Assembly: GCA_021397845.1 (NCBI GenBank)
Contig: CM038044.1
Location: 45,990,354-46,054,353 of the forward strand
Length of the DNA stretch: 64,000 bases
From: Areca catechu
Lineage: Eukaryota; Streptophyta; Magnoliopsida; Arecales; Arecaceae
Reading direction: 5' to 3'
Shown here: positions 1-11,298 of the stretch, in pieces
Position numbering within the stretch: the first letter of the stretch is position 1
Layout: the number at the start of each line of letters is the position of its first letter
Notes under the pieces: generated by a model
The model's database searches: none
Seen by the model: only the letters and a program-made list of their open reading frames with translations
Told to the model about the DNA's origin: nothing
Translations under genes and position numbers: made by a program

Positions 1-368
1 AACACAGGATATACCACCAAAGCACAAGTGCAAGCTCAACCAGAAGAGCACAGCATCACAAGCAAATCTAAGCAAGGGTGGGCGGAAAGGCCACATAGAG
101 AATCCCTTTACACAGGCCAACCCTTTGCATCCCACTCTCACACTACTCACTCCTCCTAGCGTGGAGTCCATCAAGAGGGGCTTGACCAGGAGAATCTGTT
201 CTCCTGGATCGTCTCTGACTTGACCGTCGGAGTGCCCCCATTGGAAACCCCGGCCCGGGTCACTAACTCCTATTTTGCAGGTCCAGGACCACCAAATGGC
301 GAGACAGCGAAGGGAGCGCACTCCAATGCCAACAGCAGCTACGGGCCACGACGATCTTGGCGATAATA
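1..368 (+). repeat. 5' LTR of the Tat element, 3' part only
   Basis: This stretch aligns by eye with 28113-28493, the end of the 3' LTR, with scattered substitutions. Similarity stops just before the primer-binding site on this side and just before resumed F sequence on the other. The first ~1.2 kb of this LTR lies upstream of the window. By comparison with the 3' copy the end is read as CA (here TA). Confidence 0.85.
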
Positions 369-371
369 GAT

Positions 372-389
372 TGGCACTCCAGGTAGGGG
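372..389 (+). promoter_or_regulatory. Primer-binding site candidate of the Tat element
   Basis: The sequence TGGCACTCCAGGTAGGGG begins with TGG, complementary to a tRNA CCA tail, three bases after the inferred LTR end. It is not the iMet type used by the chromoviruses here. I cannot name the tRNA with certainty. Confidence 0.6.
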
Positions 390-460
390 GTGTTCCCGTG
401 AATAGTCCTTGATCTAGTTCAAGTCCCCCCATCTCTTTTACAAGCAAGTTCCATGAAAGA
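390..460 (+). other. Tat leader before gag
   Basis: Short untranslated stretch between PBS and the first Met of the gag frame. No further motif seen. Confidence 0.5.
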
Positions 461-1818
461 ATGGTGATGACGCGGGCGCGAGAGGCCTCCACCAGTCATG
501 CAGGGGACTCCCCCTCCTGGGAGAACTTGCACAACCCAGAGGCGAGGCCATCCACTCTGGTTCAACCACCTCTGACGGAGTCTCAGCTAGCTACACTCGC
601 CCAACAAATGCAGATTCTTGCCATGGCAGTATGCTAGCTTCAGCAGCAGCACCAGTCCTTAGCTACCCACCAGCATCCAGGGACTCCCGCGGCCCATGCT
701 GCGGCCCCCCGCGACAACCCGCATTCCTTCCAAGGAAGGCCTTCGTAGCCGCGGGCCATTACTAACAACCGGGGTAGCCATCAAACTCCGGCAAAAAGAC
801 AACGAGTTGGGTCTGCCGACAGGGAGGGCCGCTCACCAAACCTCGGGTAGGCAGCATCCATGCCCCACCGAGGTAGGAAAAGTAAGACCCCCCATCACGG
901 GTGCCACGCACCCATGTCACCTTCTCCGTCTCCTTCAGCGAAGGGGTCCACTGACGAAGTCATCAGGCATGCGACGGAGAAGCGCCTGGAGGAGCATGAC
1001 TGCAAGTTGGCAGAGTTATCCTACCGATTTGCCAATCTACCAGGCTCAGCTATTGAGCCAGCAGGCTACGATGACTATCCTCCTTTCTCCCAAGAAATCC
1101 AAGGGGAGCCGATTTCGAGTTGGTTCCGTATGCCACAGGTGGATCCTTACGATGGAACCACCAACCCCCTGGACCACCTGGAAAGCTACCGGACCCTCAT
1201 GAGGGTCCAAGGGGCCACCGATGCTCTCCTCTATATCGCTTTCCCTACTACTCTCCAGAAGGCAGCCCGGGTGTGGTTCACCCGCCGAGAGTCGGAGAGC
1301 ATCAACTCTTTCGCCCAGCTGGGGCAGAAGTTTGTGGCCCACTTCGACGCCTGTCAGAAGTTACCACGAGAGGCAGACAACCTCTTCTCCATCCGACAGC
1401 AAGACCATGAGCTGCTGTGGGACTACGTGGCCTGTTTCAAGGCTACCACATTGGAGATCTACAACCTTGATGAGCTAGTTGCCAAGCTGGCACTAAAGCG
1501 AGGGCTTAGGACCTCCTGCCTGACCTACTCGTTCGACAAGAAGCCCCTCAAGACTTATTCTGAGCTCCTCCTCCGAGCGCAAAAGTACATCCACGCCGAG
1601 GAGGCGGATCGTACGAGGTGGGAGCTCGATGGGAAGCCACTGAAGAAGCCGACCCCTACCGAGATGCCTGGAACCCGGAAGCCAGTACCTCAGGTTCCGA
1701 ACTCCCGGAGGGGGCCAAGACTGATAGGCGCTCCCATTCCTGAGGAGAGTTACACCCCTCTTCTCAGCCCGAGGACAAAAACCCTTATGGAGATCGAAGG
1801 CGAGGACTACCTAAGATG
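461..1818 (+). pseudogene. gag: Tat gag, N-terminal and capsid region (interrupted)
   Basis: Gag forms the retrotransposon particle. The frame opens at ATG 461 (MVMTRARE), crosses TAG stops at 635, about 746 and about 848, and is open from 860 onward. The region WFRMPQVDPYDGTTNPLDHL through the ARVWFTRR and LLWDYVACFKA motifs is a typical plant retrotransposon Gag capsid domain. Chromovirus A is inserted after 1818. Across the insertion, at 10643, the same frame continues into a Pro-rich stretch and a zinc knuckle, so the insertion split a formerly continuous gag. The apparent open frame running to 1858 is only extension into the inserted LTR. Confidence 0.88.
1814..1818. repeat. Target-site duplication of chromovirus A
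   Basis: AGATG here is repeated exactly at 10638-10642 immediately after the other LTR. It flanks TG at 1819 and CA at 10637 and fixes the ends of the insertion. Confidence 0.95.
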
Positions 1819-1870
1819 TGATGCAGGACAAAGAACAAAGAAGCGTATGCGAAAGTAAAATTAAGATTAA

Positions 1871-1901
<31 letters not shown>

Positions 1902-3429
1902 TTCAGAAATTGGCTTCGACTCAAAGTAAAGCTAAACTATGTTGAAGGAAACTAAGTAAAGATTGAAAGCACAGTTTAGAAGGAACCAAATTATCAGAGT
2001 AGTTCAGAAGTAACGGATCGCTGGGGGTTGAGAAACTCCCAGACCTAGGGTTTCGCTCTGAACTTTCAACAGAACAGAAATAGAGAGGAGGGACGGTTTA
2101 CTCACCAGACAGTGATCTTCTCAGGATTCTGGTGGAAGAACTCTCTCGAGCAGATTGTGGGATCCTCGGAGTCGGCTATCTTCGCAATGGATCCTCCAAT
2201 ACTGGTCTCGTGGTTTGGTCAGCTTCTCCTGGACTCAAGATCTGGAAAAGAAGAAGAACAAATGACGGAACTCAGAAACCCAAGGAAAGATCTTACCAGG
2301 TTGAAGAACTTGAAAGCTGAAGTTGCTGAAATCGAATTCTCCTGGAGGCCGATCTGACTTCCTCTTAGAATTGCTATGATCTGCAGTATCTGGACTGGAG
2401 TCGGATGCTGGTGGTCGGCCAGGACTTGGAGAAGGTGGCCGTGAGAAGAGGAAAAGACTAGGGCTTGGTGGAAAGAGAAGGGTGATGGCGGCTAGGGTTT
2501 GGGAATTGAGTGGCTAACCTAGGGTTTAGGGTTTTGGAGATCTCTCACCTCCTCAAGGTTCCAGGGGAACCCGGATTTACTCCCTCACGGAGCTCAACAC
2601 CTGGAAGCAAGTGCGGACAAGAGAAAACACAAGTTTGCTCAAGAAAAAAATTTCTTTCATTCATCTATGATTTTTTTAAACTTACAAGAGGGGTTTAATT
2701 TAGAAAGCATTACAAGGGAGGAGGGTTTCACATCTTCCCATGTGGGACTAAAGGAGGGGATCTCCAAATTAGGGCAAATCCCTTACATATGGTCGGCCAA
2801 AATACCAAAAAATAGGATTTGGGTTATAAATGGCAGGTATATGGCGCCACCTTGCTTGGATTTTCAAGAAAAATTTTCTTCCTTCCCTGGATCAACTCTT
2901 TTGGATTCCTCCTTTTCTTCCTCCCTAAGTCAAGGCCCTTCCCATCTTTATTTTAGGTGTTTTTGGCAGGTAATGGGCGCCCCTTGATATGTTCTTCCAA
3001 GAGAAATTTCTTCCCTCCTTTGCTTGGATTTTCTTGGGAAAGTCTTGGCCGCCCCCTTGATTGGTGGTCTCTTGGTGGACTTCTCCTTATCTAGCGCATG
3101 AGAGAAGGAGGTTGCCATCTGTGGAGTGGGGACCAAAAGCTGCTGGATGTGGATATGGCGCCCCCTGGACTGAGAGTGTGGCTGGGAGTGTGGTGTCCAC
3201 TTGCCTGGTCTTGGAAGAAAGTGTAACATCCCATTTTGAAACCCTAGTCCACTACTGAGTCAACATGACTCAACAAAATAAAATGCAGGTAATGTAGACT
3301 CAAGCTAAATTAAGTTGATCTAGTCAACTCTTATTAAAAACCAAAAAAAAACCCTAATTCTTCGGGCAAGGTTAATCAGAGATCCAGATGGAGCTCTGAA
3401 GTCCTCTTCTGAGTCTGGTGCCCGCACCA
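1819..3429 (-). repeat. Chromovirus A 3' LTR (left)
   Basis: Begins TGATGCAGG and ends GCCCGCACCA in plus orientation. It matches 9028-10637 almost throughout. Its counterpart of the TATA element reads TTTAGAAAG at 2699-2707 instead of TTTATAAAG, so its promoter copy is altered. Confidence 0.95.
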
Positions 3430-6065
3430 ATTCTCCCAGGGTGGGAGGAACTCGACCCTGTCGAGTAAGGATCAAGTTGGCTCTGGTATCTCTCCAAGAG
3501 GTCTGGGTCCAGCTCTTGTAACTCTTCTCGGGAGATCCAAGAGTCATCAGAATCTGGCCTTCCTTGCCAGCGGACCATGTATCTTTGGTATCCTCGATTA
3601 CGAGTAGAGATAACCTGATCATCCAGGATCTTTTCAATCTGCTCTTTCCTCACAGGCCAATTTGTTGGTGGACACACAGGGTCAGGTTCACTCTCAAGAG
3701 CAGGATTAGGTTCAAAAGCCTCACTGGGAATCACAGCTGGCTCCCTATACTCTACTAGGTCTGTAATGTTGAAAGTGGAGCTAATGCCTAGTTCTGGAGG
3801 CAACTCGAGCACATAGGCATTGGATCCTACTCTCTTTACCACTCTAAATGGTCCAGCTCCCCTAGCATGTAACTTTCTAACGGTTCCAGGAGGAAACCGT
3901 TCAGGCCTTAACCTAATCATTACATAGTCTCCTTCGTCAAAAGTTTTGACCCGCCTTTGAGAATCAACCAATTTCTTATAAGTTTCGTTACTTAAATTTA
4001 TTTTGGCTTGAATTTCTTTATGCAAGTCTTTTATATGCTGTGCAAAAACTTCGGCAGACTCAGAGACCCGTGTGTGGACTGGTAAAGGAGCTAGGTCAAG
4101 AGGTGTGTGGGGTTTGTAACCATGCACAATTTCAAATGGACTCTTACCCGTAGACCTATTGACTGAGTCATTATATGCAAATTCAGCTCTAGGTAAGTAC
4201 AAATCCCAGTTCCTAATGTTTTCACCAACAAGACACCTTAGCAGATTGCCTAAACTACGGTTCACTACTTCGGTTTGGCCATCAGTCTGGGGATGATAGG
4301 CAGTTGAAAACTTAAGTTTCGTCCCTAACTTATGCCAAAGGGTTTTCCAGAAATAGCTGGTGAACCGAACATCCCTATCGGAAACAATGGTCTTGGGTAG
4401 GCCATGGAGTCGAACTATCTCATTAAAGAACAGGGTAGCTACCTTAGACGCATCAAAAGTTTGGGAACAAGGCAAGAAATGGGCCATCTTGGAAAATCGG
4501 TCTACTACAACACAGATAGAGTCATGCCTCCTCTGGGTCTTAGGCAAACCTAACACAAAGTCCATGCTCACATCTTGCCAAGGACGATCTGGGACAGGGA
4601 GTGGGGTATAAAGGCCGGTGTTCTGTTTTCGCTGTTTGGCAAAAGCGCAGGTCCGACACCTAGCCACAATGTGTGCTACATCTCTTTTTAAGCTAGGCCA
4701 GAAAAAATGGTCTTCAATAGCCAGGGTGGTCTTATCTTTTCCGAAATGGCCAGCTAAACCTCCAGCATGAGTTTCCCAAATCAAGAATTCCCTAAGAGAG
4801 GTTCTAGGGATGCAAAGCCTATTCTTAAAGAACAGAAAGCCATCTATAAGGGAATAATCCTTATGTTCACTAGATGGTCCTTGAGTTAGATCCTGGTATA
4901 CAGTCTTGAAATCCGGACATGACCCATATTCTTCTTTGATTTGCTCAAACCCTATGACTTCAGCCCTAACAGAATTCAACAACAAAGATCGACGACTAAG
5001 GGCATCAGCTACCTTATTTTCAGACCCAGCCTTATGCTTCAAAACAAAAGTATAGGACTGGATATACTCTACCCACTTAGCATGCCTAGGGTTAAGCTTC
5101 TTCTGAGAATTCAAGAATCTAAGAGCCTCATGGTCCGAAAACAGCACAAATTCTTGCGGTAGTAAATAATGTCTCCAGTAACGCAAAGCTTGCACTACCG
5201 CATAAAATTCCTTATCATAGGTAGAATACCTAAGCTTAGCATCATTAAGTTTTTCACTAAAGAATGCTACAGGATGGTTCTCTTGGCTTAGGACTCCACC
5301 TATACCTACTCCTGAAGCATCACAGGCAACCTCAAATACCTTTGAAAAGTCCGGAAGTCTCAAAATGGGTGCCTGGGTCATCCTATCTTTAAGATCTAGG
5401 AAGGCTTTATGGGCTGCTTTGGTCCAATGAAATTCTCCCTTCCTGATGCAGTCTGTGATAGGAGCAACTACGGTACTAAACCCCTTGATGAATCTCCTAT
5501 AGAAGGTAGCCAAGCCATGGAAACTTCTGACTTCATGCACACTGGTCGGCTCTGGCCATTCTACTATGGACCTAATCTTTTCTGGATCGGCAGCCACGCC
5601 GTCAGGGGTTACAACAAATCCAAGGAAGATAATCCTACTGGTCATAAATTCACACTTTTTGAGATTACCGTAGAGACTATCATTCCTCAAAACTTGACAG
5701 ACTTGTCTAAGGTGGCCTAGGTGATCTGCAGGGGTCTTACTATAGATCAGGATGTCATCAAAATAGACCACTACAAACTTTCCTATGAAAGCTCTAAGTA
5801 CCTGGGTCATAATCCTCATGAAAGTACTAGGGGAATTGGACAACCCAAAAGGCATAACAACCCATTCATAGAGACCATCCTTAGTTTTGAAGGCTGTTTT
5901 CCACTCATCCCCTGGTCTAATTCTAACCTGATGATAGCCGCTCTTGAGATCAATTTTAGAAAAAACCATGGCACCGGCCATCATATCAAGCATGTCATCT
6001 AGTCTAGGGATGGGGAACCTATACTTGATTATGATCTTATTGATGGCACGACTGTCAACACACAT
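3372..6065 (-). pseudogene. pol: Chromovirus A pol: RT core, RNase H, integrase, chromodomain
   Basis: This 897-codon open frame holds most of the polymerase polyprotein. The RT core runs over residues 1-170 with YFDD at 101-104. RNase H follows with acidic residues D249, E286, D311 and D354. Integrase has the H-H-C-C zinc module (H433, H440, C470, C473) and a complete D502-D563-E599 catalytic set. The C-terminus has a GPF/VLELP-type domain and a chromodomain around residues 790-860 (QIEKILDDQV, YMVRWQGRP, DDSWI), which is thought to guide integration to marked chromatin. The frame runs about 58 bases into the 3' LTR before stopping, as is common in this group. It is not a separate gene: the protease/RT frame upstream is in phase, separated only by TGA at 6069-6071, where relatives have Trp. 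Confidence 0.93.
3430..3440 (-). promoter_or_regulatory. Polypurine tract region of chromovirus A
   Basis: Read on minus, CCTGGGAGAAT directly abuts the 3' LTR start TGGTGCGGG. Short, but in the position where plus-strand DNA synthesis starts. The same sequence abuts the related LTRs in B, C, F and G. Confidence 0.6.
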
Positions 6066-6068
6066 CCT

Positions 6069-7157
6069 TCACGTGCCATCCTTCTTCGGGGTTAGAAGTG
6101 CAGGGACTGCACAAGGGCTAAGACTCTCTCTAATGAACCCCTTCCTCAACAATTCGCCAACCTGCTTTTGCAGTTCTTTATGCTCCGATGGATTCATCCT
6201 ATAATGGGGCAAGTTGGGTAAAGTAGCTCCTGGGACTAAATCTATGGAATGCTGAATATCCCTAAGGGGTGGAAGGTGGTCTGGCAGATCCTCGGGAAAA
6301 ACATCCTCAAATTCTTCTAATAAAGGCTTAACTTCCTGAGGAGGCTCTGATGGTGTAGGAGTCCTAAGTTCCTTAGCAGTCAACATCCAAATGGGTGAAC
6401 CACTATGAATTTCTTGTTCTAGATCCTTGGCACTAATCAGGTTCACTCCAGTCTTCATTTCCCTAACCTTACTGGTTCCTTTAGCTACCTTGTCCTTAGG
6501 AGGGACTGAATGGATTGTGATTTTCTTCCCATTGAAACTAAAGACACAGGTGTTGGATTTTCCTAAGAGGGTGGCATCATGATCATACAACCAAGGTCTT
6601 CCAAGAATTATACTGCTCACCCCCATGGACAAGACATCACACCAAATCTTCTCTTGATAGGATTGCATTTGGATTTGGACCTGACATCTAGACTGGATGG
6701 GTATAGAGGTAGAGTCTACCCAAGAAATCTTATAGGGGTTGGGGTGGGGAACTGGGGTTAAGCCTAACATTTTGACAGTGCTAGTAGAAATGGCATTCAC
6801 ACAGCTCCCACTATCTATGATGATTTTACAAACCTTATCCCCTAGTTTAAGAAAAGTCTGTAGGATGTTGGTCCTACGCCAATCTTCCTGAATTTTAGTC
6901 TGGGACAGGATGCATCTTACAACCCCTAAGTGGTCAGATTCAGTGGATTCTTCCTCTCCTTCATACTCATCAACCAAATTCATTCCGATCTCATAAACTT
7001 CTTCCTCAAACTCCTCATTAGGCTCGGAACTCTCTTCCCCTCCCTCTTCTATATATAGGGATCTACGAGGGCAGTGGCTAGAAACATGACCTACCTTATG
7101 ACACTTAAAACAAGCTATGGCTGTGCACTGAGTGGAGATATGACGGGCTTCTGGCAC
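6069..7157 (-). pseudogene. Chromovirus A gag end, protease and start of RT
   Basis: The frame carries a CCHC zinc knuckle (CFKCHKVGHVSSHC), an acidic stretch with LVDEYEGEEE, then a retroviral-type aspartic protease with the DSGS active site (DSGSCVNAIS) and an ILGRPWL flap-end motif. It continues through HYRMNPSEHKELQ into the N-terminus of RT, ending KKDGT before TGA at 6069-6071. The RT frame resumes in the same phase one codon later. It starts in a different phase from gag: a one-base difference lies near 7140 within the first zinc knuckle. Confidence 0.9.
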
Positions 7158-8128
7158 TTAAAACAGACGATACTAGGGGTTCTCTGGGTTTCAGGTGCCT
7201 TACCTTTGTTTAAGGGCCTAGGGGTGGGGATACCCTGATTAGGCTTGCTAGGGGTAACCTGGCTAGGTCCATTTCTTGGGATTGGGGCACTAACCCTAGA
7301 TGGCATGGGTCCTCTTTGAAACTTCTCAGTGTTCAGTGCAATCTGATAGGCTTGGTCTAGGTCAGTAACCTCTCTCAGAAACAACTCTCTCTTAATATCT
7401 TCCCTAAGTCCAGCCCTAAATATAGACAAGGTGACCTCATGGGCTTCACTCACATCACATCTCATCAGGTATTCATCAAAGGTGGTTATGTAGTCTGAAA
7501 CAGATCGGTTCCCTTGTTTCAAAGTCTGCCATTGGTCTAACAGATTTTGCTGGTATGAAATGGGTAGGTACTTGTCTCTAAGTTTCTCTTTCATACCCTG
7601 CCAAGTGGTTATGGGCTTTACATTTCGTCTTCTAGTAGTCAGCTCAATGTTTCCCCAGTATAACCTAGCTTGATGTATTAATTTCATCTTGGCAAACTTG
7701 AATTTCCTTTCCTCAGACATGGCATACCACTCAAAGTACTGGTCCATCTCACCCTCCCAATCAGAATACACCTTAGGATTTAGGCTACCATCAAAAGTGG
7801 GTGCATCTAACTTGATGTTTCGAATGAACCTATCATCTCTATCCTCAGGTTCTGGGTCAGGCCTCCTATGATTAGGTTCAGGATCTCGGTATAAAGGTCT
7901 TCTAGGCTCTTGGTGTGGGTGAGGTTGAGGCACATTAAAATCTGGGTCAGGAGTCCAATTCCGATGCCTAGGTTCCTCAAGTACTTGGACTCGATCCCTA
8001 AGCTGGGCAAAATTCTCATTCATATCCTGACTTAATTTGTTCATACTCTCAGTAAGAGCTCTAACCATGGCCTCTAAATCAGGTTGGGTTTGACCAGGTT
8101 GGTAGGGCACTCCATTCCAGGTAGACAT
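7115..8128 (-). pseudogene. gag: Chromovirus A gag
   Basis: Structural Gag protein. I choose the Met at 8128 (MSTWNGVPYQPGQTQ) because the same start is kept in element G; an upstream in-frame Met exists at 8143. An N-terminal helix (MVRALTESMNKLSQ), a Pro/Arg-rich stretch (PHQEPRRPLYRDPEP) and a capsid domain follow (YSDWEGEMDQYFEW, LRDKYLPISYQQNLLDQW, LFLREVTDLDQAYQIA). The frame enters a CX2C zinc knuckle (CFKCQKP) and is then thrown out of phase and stops at 7115; the rest of the knuckle is in the next frame. The fragment copy at 22.8 kb keeps the knuckle in one frame, which argues that this is a mutation and not programmed frameshifting, though the latter is not excluded. Confidence 0.9.
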
Positions 8129-9007
8129 GATGCAAGCACACACACAAAATGAGACTCAACTGAACGACTACGGGCTAACTAGACCTAGAGCCCAAACTAG
8201 ATGCCCAATCAGAGTGGCAAGCTAGCCTGTAGTAACTCAGGACTCAGCCAGGCAGGTGTAAGGGGAGTGTTAGGTCCCTGAATGCCAATCCTAGACACCA
8301 ATCAGAGATTGGCCAGGTAGGCGGACCAGCACACAAGCCCTTCGGGATGGAATCCCTGAACCACCGATCTAGACACTGAGTACAAAGCACACACAGAGTA
8401 ACTAGACAAACTGACTCAACACTAGCCTTGACCCGACTTGTTGATGTCCCTAGCCCACTAGGGCAAATTAGGTCTAATCAATTTTAGATTAAAGGCTTAG
8501 GTTCGAATGAAGGGGTGGTGGTTTTGGGCTAAGGAGAGGTTATCAACTCCTCCCCTTATCTTAGATGCTCAAATGCCCTTAAGTTGAATTAAGAGATGAA
8601 CACTCAAAAATAAATGGATTGCAGAACACAAAAATAGAGTTGCAGTAATTTAATTATCAGAAATCGCACGGAAACCAATAAATCGTGAGAAAATTATGAA
8701 AATTAGTTTCAATTATACTGGTTTTAGAAAAATAAAAATCACTGAATTTGGAGTTACTTGCAGTGAGAAATAATTCCTGCAACAGGGCAATTATGGGCTA
8801 AAAATAGAGCACTTCTCCGTTTACAATTTCTGCTACGAAGTTGTAACCCAACGGATCCCCTACACGCCCTAGGAACACCCCGTGGAATGGGAAGAGGAGG
8901 TTTGCACCTCGCTTCGTTCCTAGGACCGGACGTCCTGGGGAGTCTACTTCGAGCAGACAAAGTAAAAAGAGAGGGACTCAAACAGGCAATCAAACAGAAA
9001 CCCTAGA
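8129..9007 (-). other. Chromovirus A untranslated leader
   Basis: About 880 bases between PBS and gag with no credible protein frame. The same leader is recognisable in G at 51263-52151 and, more diverged, in F and H. It probably holds packaging signals, which I cannot locate. Confidence 0.7.
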
Positions 9008-9023
9008 CAGGGCTCTGATACCA
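9008..9023 (-). promoter_or_regulatory. tRNA-iMet-type primer-binding site, chromovirus A
   Basis: On minus the sequence TGGTATCAGAGCCCTG lies four bases inside the 5' LTR. TGGTATCAGAGC is the standard plant site complementary to the initiator methionine tRNA end. Confidence 0.95.
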
Positions 9024-9027
9024 AAAA

Positions 9028-10637
9028 TGATGCAGGACAAAGAACAAAGAAGCGTATGCGGAAGTAAAATTAAGATTAATTCTTTTTTTTTATATATATA
9101 TATATATATTTCAGAAATTGGCTTCGACTCAAAGTAAAGCTAAACTATGTTGAAGGAAACTAAGTAAAGATTGAAAGCACAGTTTAGAAGGAACCAAATT
9201 ATCAGAGTAGTTCAGAAGTAACGGATCGCTGGGGGTTGAGAAACTTCCAGACCTAGGGTTTCGCTCTGAACTTTCAACAGAACAGAAATAGAGAGGAGGG
9301 ACGGTTTACTCACCAGACAGTGATCTTCTCAGGATTCTGGTGGAAGAACTCTCTCGAGCAGATTGTGGGATCCTCGGAGTCGGCTATCTTCGCAATGGAT
9401 CCTCCAATACTGGTCTCGTGGTTTGGTCGGCTTCTCCTGGACTCAAGATCTGGAAAAGAAGAAGAACAAATGATGGAACTCAGAAACTCAAGGAAAGATC
9501 TTACCAGGTTGAAGAACTTGAAAGCTGAAGTTGCTGAAATCGAATTCTCCTGGAGGCCGATCTGACTTCCTCTTAGAATTGCTATAGATTTGCAGTATCT
9601 GGACTGGAGTCGGATGCTGGTGGTCGGTCAGGACTTGGAGAAGGTGGCCGTGAGAAGAGGAAAAGACTAGGGCTTGGTGGAAAGAGAAGGGTGATGGCGG
9701 CTAGGGTTTGGGAATTGAGTGGCTAACCTAGGGTTTAGGGTTTTGGAGATCTCTCACCTCCTCAAGGTTCCAGGGGAACCCGGATTTACTCCCTCATGGA
9801 GCTCAACACCTGGAAGCAAGTGCGGACAAGAGAAAACACAAGTTTGCTCAAGAAAAAAATTTCTTTCATTCATCTATGATTTTTTTAAACTTACAAGAGG
9901 GGTTTAATTTATAAAGCATTACAAGGGAGGAGGGTTTCACATCTTCCCATGTGGGACTAAAAGAGGGGATCTCCAAATTAGGGCAAATCCCTTACATATG
10001 GTCGGCCAAAATACCAAAAAATAGGATTTGGGTTATAAATGGCAGGTAGATGGCGCCACCTTGCTTGGATTTTCAAGAAAAATTTTCTTCCTTCCCTGGA
10101 TCAACTCTTTTGGATTCCTCCTTTTCTTCCTCCCTAAGTCAAGGCCCTTCCCATCTTTGTTTTAGGTGTTTTTGGCAGGTAATGGGCGCCCCTTGATATG
10201 TTCTTCCAAGAGAAATTTCTTCCCTCCTTTGCTTGGATTTTCTTGGGAAAGTCTTGGCCGCCCCCTTGATTGGTGGTCTCTTGGTGGACTTCTCCTTATC
10301 TGGCGCATGAGAGAATGAGGTTGCCATCTGTGGAGTGGGGACCAAAAGCTGCTGGATGTGGATATGGCGCCCCTTGGACTGAGAGTGTGGCTGGGAGTGT
10401 GGTGTCCACTTGCCTGGTCTTGGAAGAAAGTGTAACATCCCATTTTGAAACCCTAGTCCACTACTGAGTCAACATGACTCAACAAAATAAAATGCAGGTA
10501 ATGTAGACTCAAGCTAAATTAAGTTGATCTAGTCAACTCTTATTAAAAACCAAAAAAAATCCTAATTCTTCGGGCAAGGTTAATCAGAGATCCAGATGGA
10601 GCTCTAAAGTCTTCTTCTGAGTCTGGTGCCCGCACCA
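9028..10637 (-). repeat. Chromovirus A 5' LTR (right)
   Basis: 1610 bp, TG...CA, followed by AGATG. It holds the promoter for the element; a TATA element is seen on minus at 9906-9913. A poly-T/TA tract near 9080-9110 differs in length from the left copy. Confidence 0.95.
9906..9913 (-). promoter_or_regulatory. TATA box in chromovirus A 5' LTR
   Basis: TATAAATT on minus. The same element recurs in the G LTRs (47511-47518, 53065-53072) and in the solo LTR (31118-31125, plus). In the A 3' LTR it is mutated. Confidence 0.6.
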
Positions 10638-10642
10638 AGATG

Positions 10643-11298
10643 CCCGCCTCCGATGAAGCCCTCCACTGGCCGTGACAAAATGAAGTATTGTCACTTTCAC
10701 CGTGACCACGACCATGATACCGAGGAATGCCACAACCTCAAGTGGAAAATCGAAGAACTCATCAAGAGGGGCTACCTCAAAAGGTTCGTGGGATGCATAC
10801 CTCAGGTGGAATCCTAGGCGCTTGTTGCTCTCCCGCCAGCACCAGCCATCGACAACCACCTTATTGAGAAGTCGGTGGGTATGATCTCCTAGGGAGCCGT
10901 GCATGCGCCAAAGAAGGCCCTAGGGGCAGGGGATCCTGAGAATATACTCCCCTTTATGAGGGAAGGGGAAGATGGGAGAAAAATGTAAATAATGATGCCA
11001 TGGTCGTCGAGATGACGATCACGAAGCACCTTGTAAAATGCATCATGGTTGATAGTGGAAGCTCCACAGATGTGCTTTTTATGATGCATTCTCAAGGATG
11101 AACCTTTCTCCCAATCAATACAAACCTATGTATACCCCCCTTGTTGGTTTCACAGGTGATTTTGTAAGGGTGGAGGGAGAGATCACTCTCCCGGTCATCG
11201 CCGGGACCCCGCCTCGGTAGAGCGCCGTTATGATGACTTTCACGGTTGTCAGGTTTCCTTCTGCCTACAACGTGATCCTGGGCTGACCCGGGCTCAAA
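10643..11298 (+). pseudogene. Tat gag C-terminus and protease
   Basis: Gag resumes in phase after the A insertion. A zinc-binding motif (YCHFHRDHDHDTEEC) and the KWKIEELIKRGYLKRFV helix are typical of Tat Gag. Farther on, VDSGSSTDVLF at 11048-11080 is the aspartic protease active site, and PLVGFTGDFVRVEGEITLP follows from about 11140 in another frame. Stops and phase changes are frequent, so neither protein could be made from this copy. Confidence 0.8.

Larger units (their letters stand above)
1819..10637 (-). mobile_element. Chromovirus A: nearly intact Ty3/gypsy element with chromodomain
   Basis: This 8.8-kb element lies on the minus strand, bounded by LTRs of 1611 and 1610 bp and a perfect AGATG duplication. 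By eye the LTRs differ at about 20 sites (roughly 1%), so insertion is recent compared with its surroundings. In element order it has 5' LTR (right), iMet PBS, gag, protease, RT, RNase H, integrase, chromodomain, PPT and 3' LTR (left). Two breaks are visible: a frame change in the gag zinc knuckle and an in-frame TGA just before the RT core. Motifs such as MCVDSRAINK and YFDD and the C-terminal chromodomain place it in the chromoviruses, most likely near Galadriel; CRM or Reina affiliation is not excluded. It is the best candidate for the enzyme donor of the related non-autonomous elements. Confidence 0.93.

Noticed and set aside
3320..3637. Alternate-frame open stretch over the chromodomain, also open in B, C, G and H
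   Set aside because: Tempting because it stays open in five copies, but the copies are closely related and the other frame encodes a clear chromodomain; in H it is exposed only because the true frame has stops.
9008..9023. Possible initiator tRNA gene fragments at TGGTATCAGAGC sites
   Set aside because: Only 12-16 bases match and each lies just inside an LTR; these are primer-binding sites.
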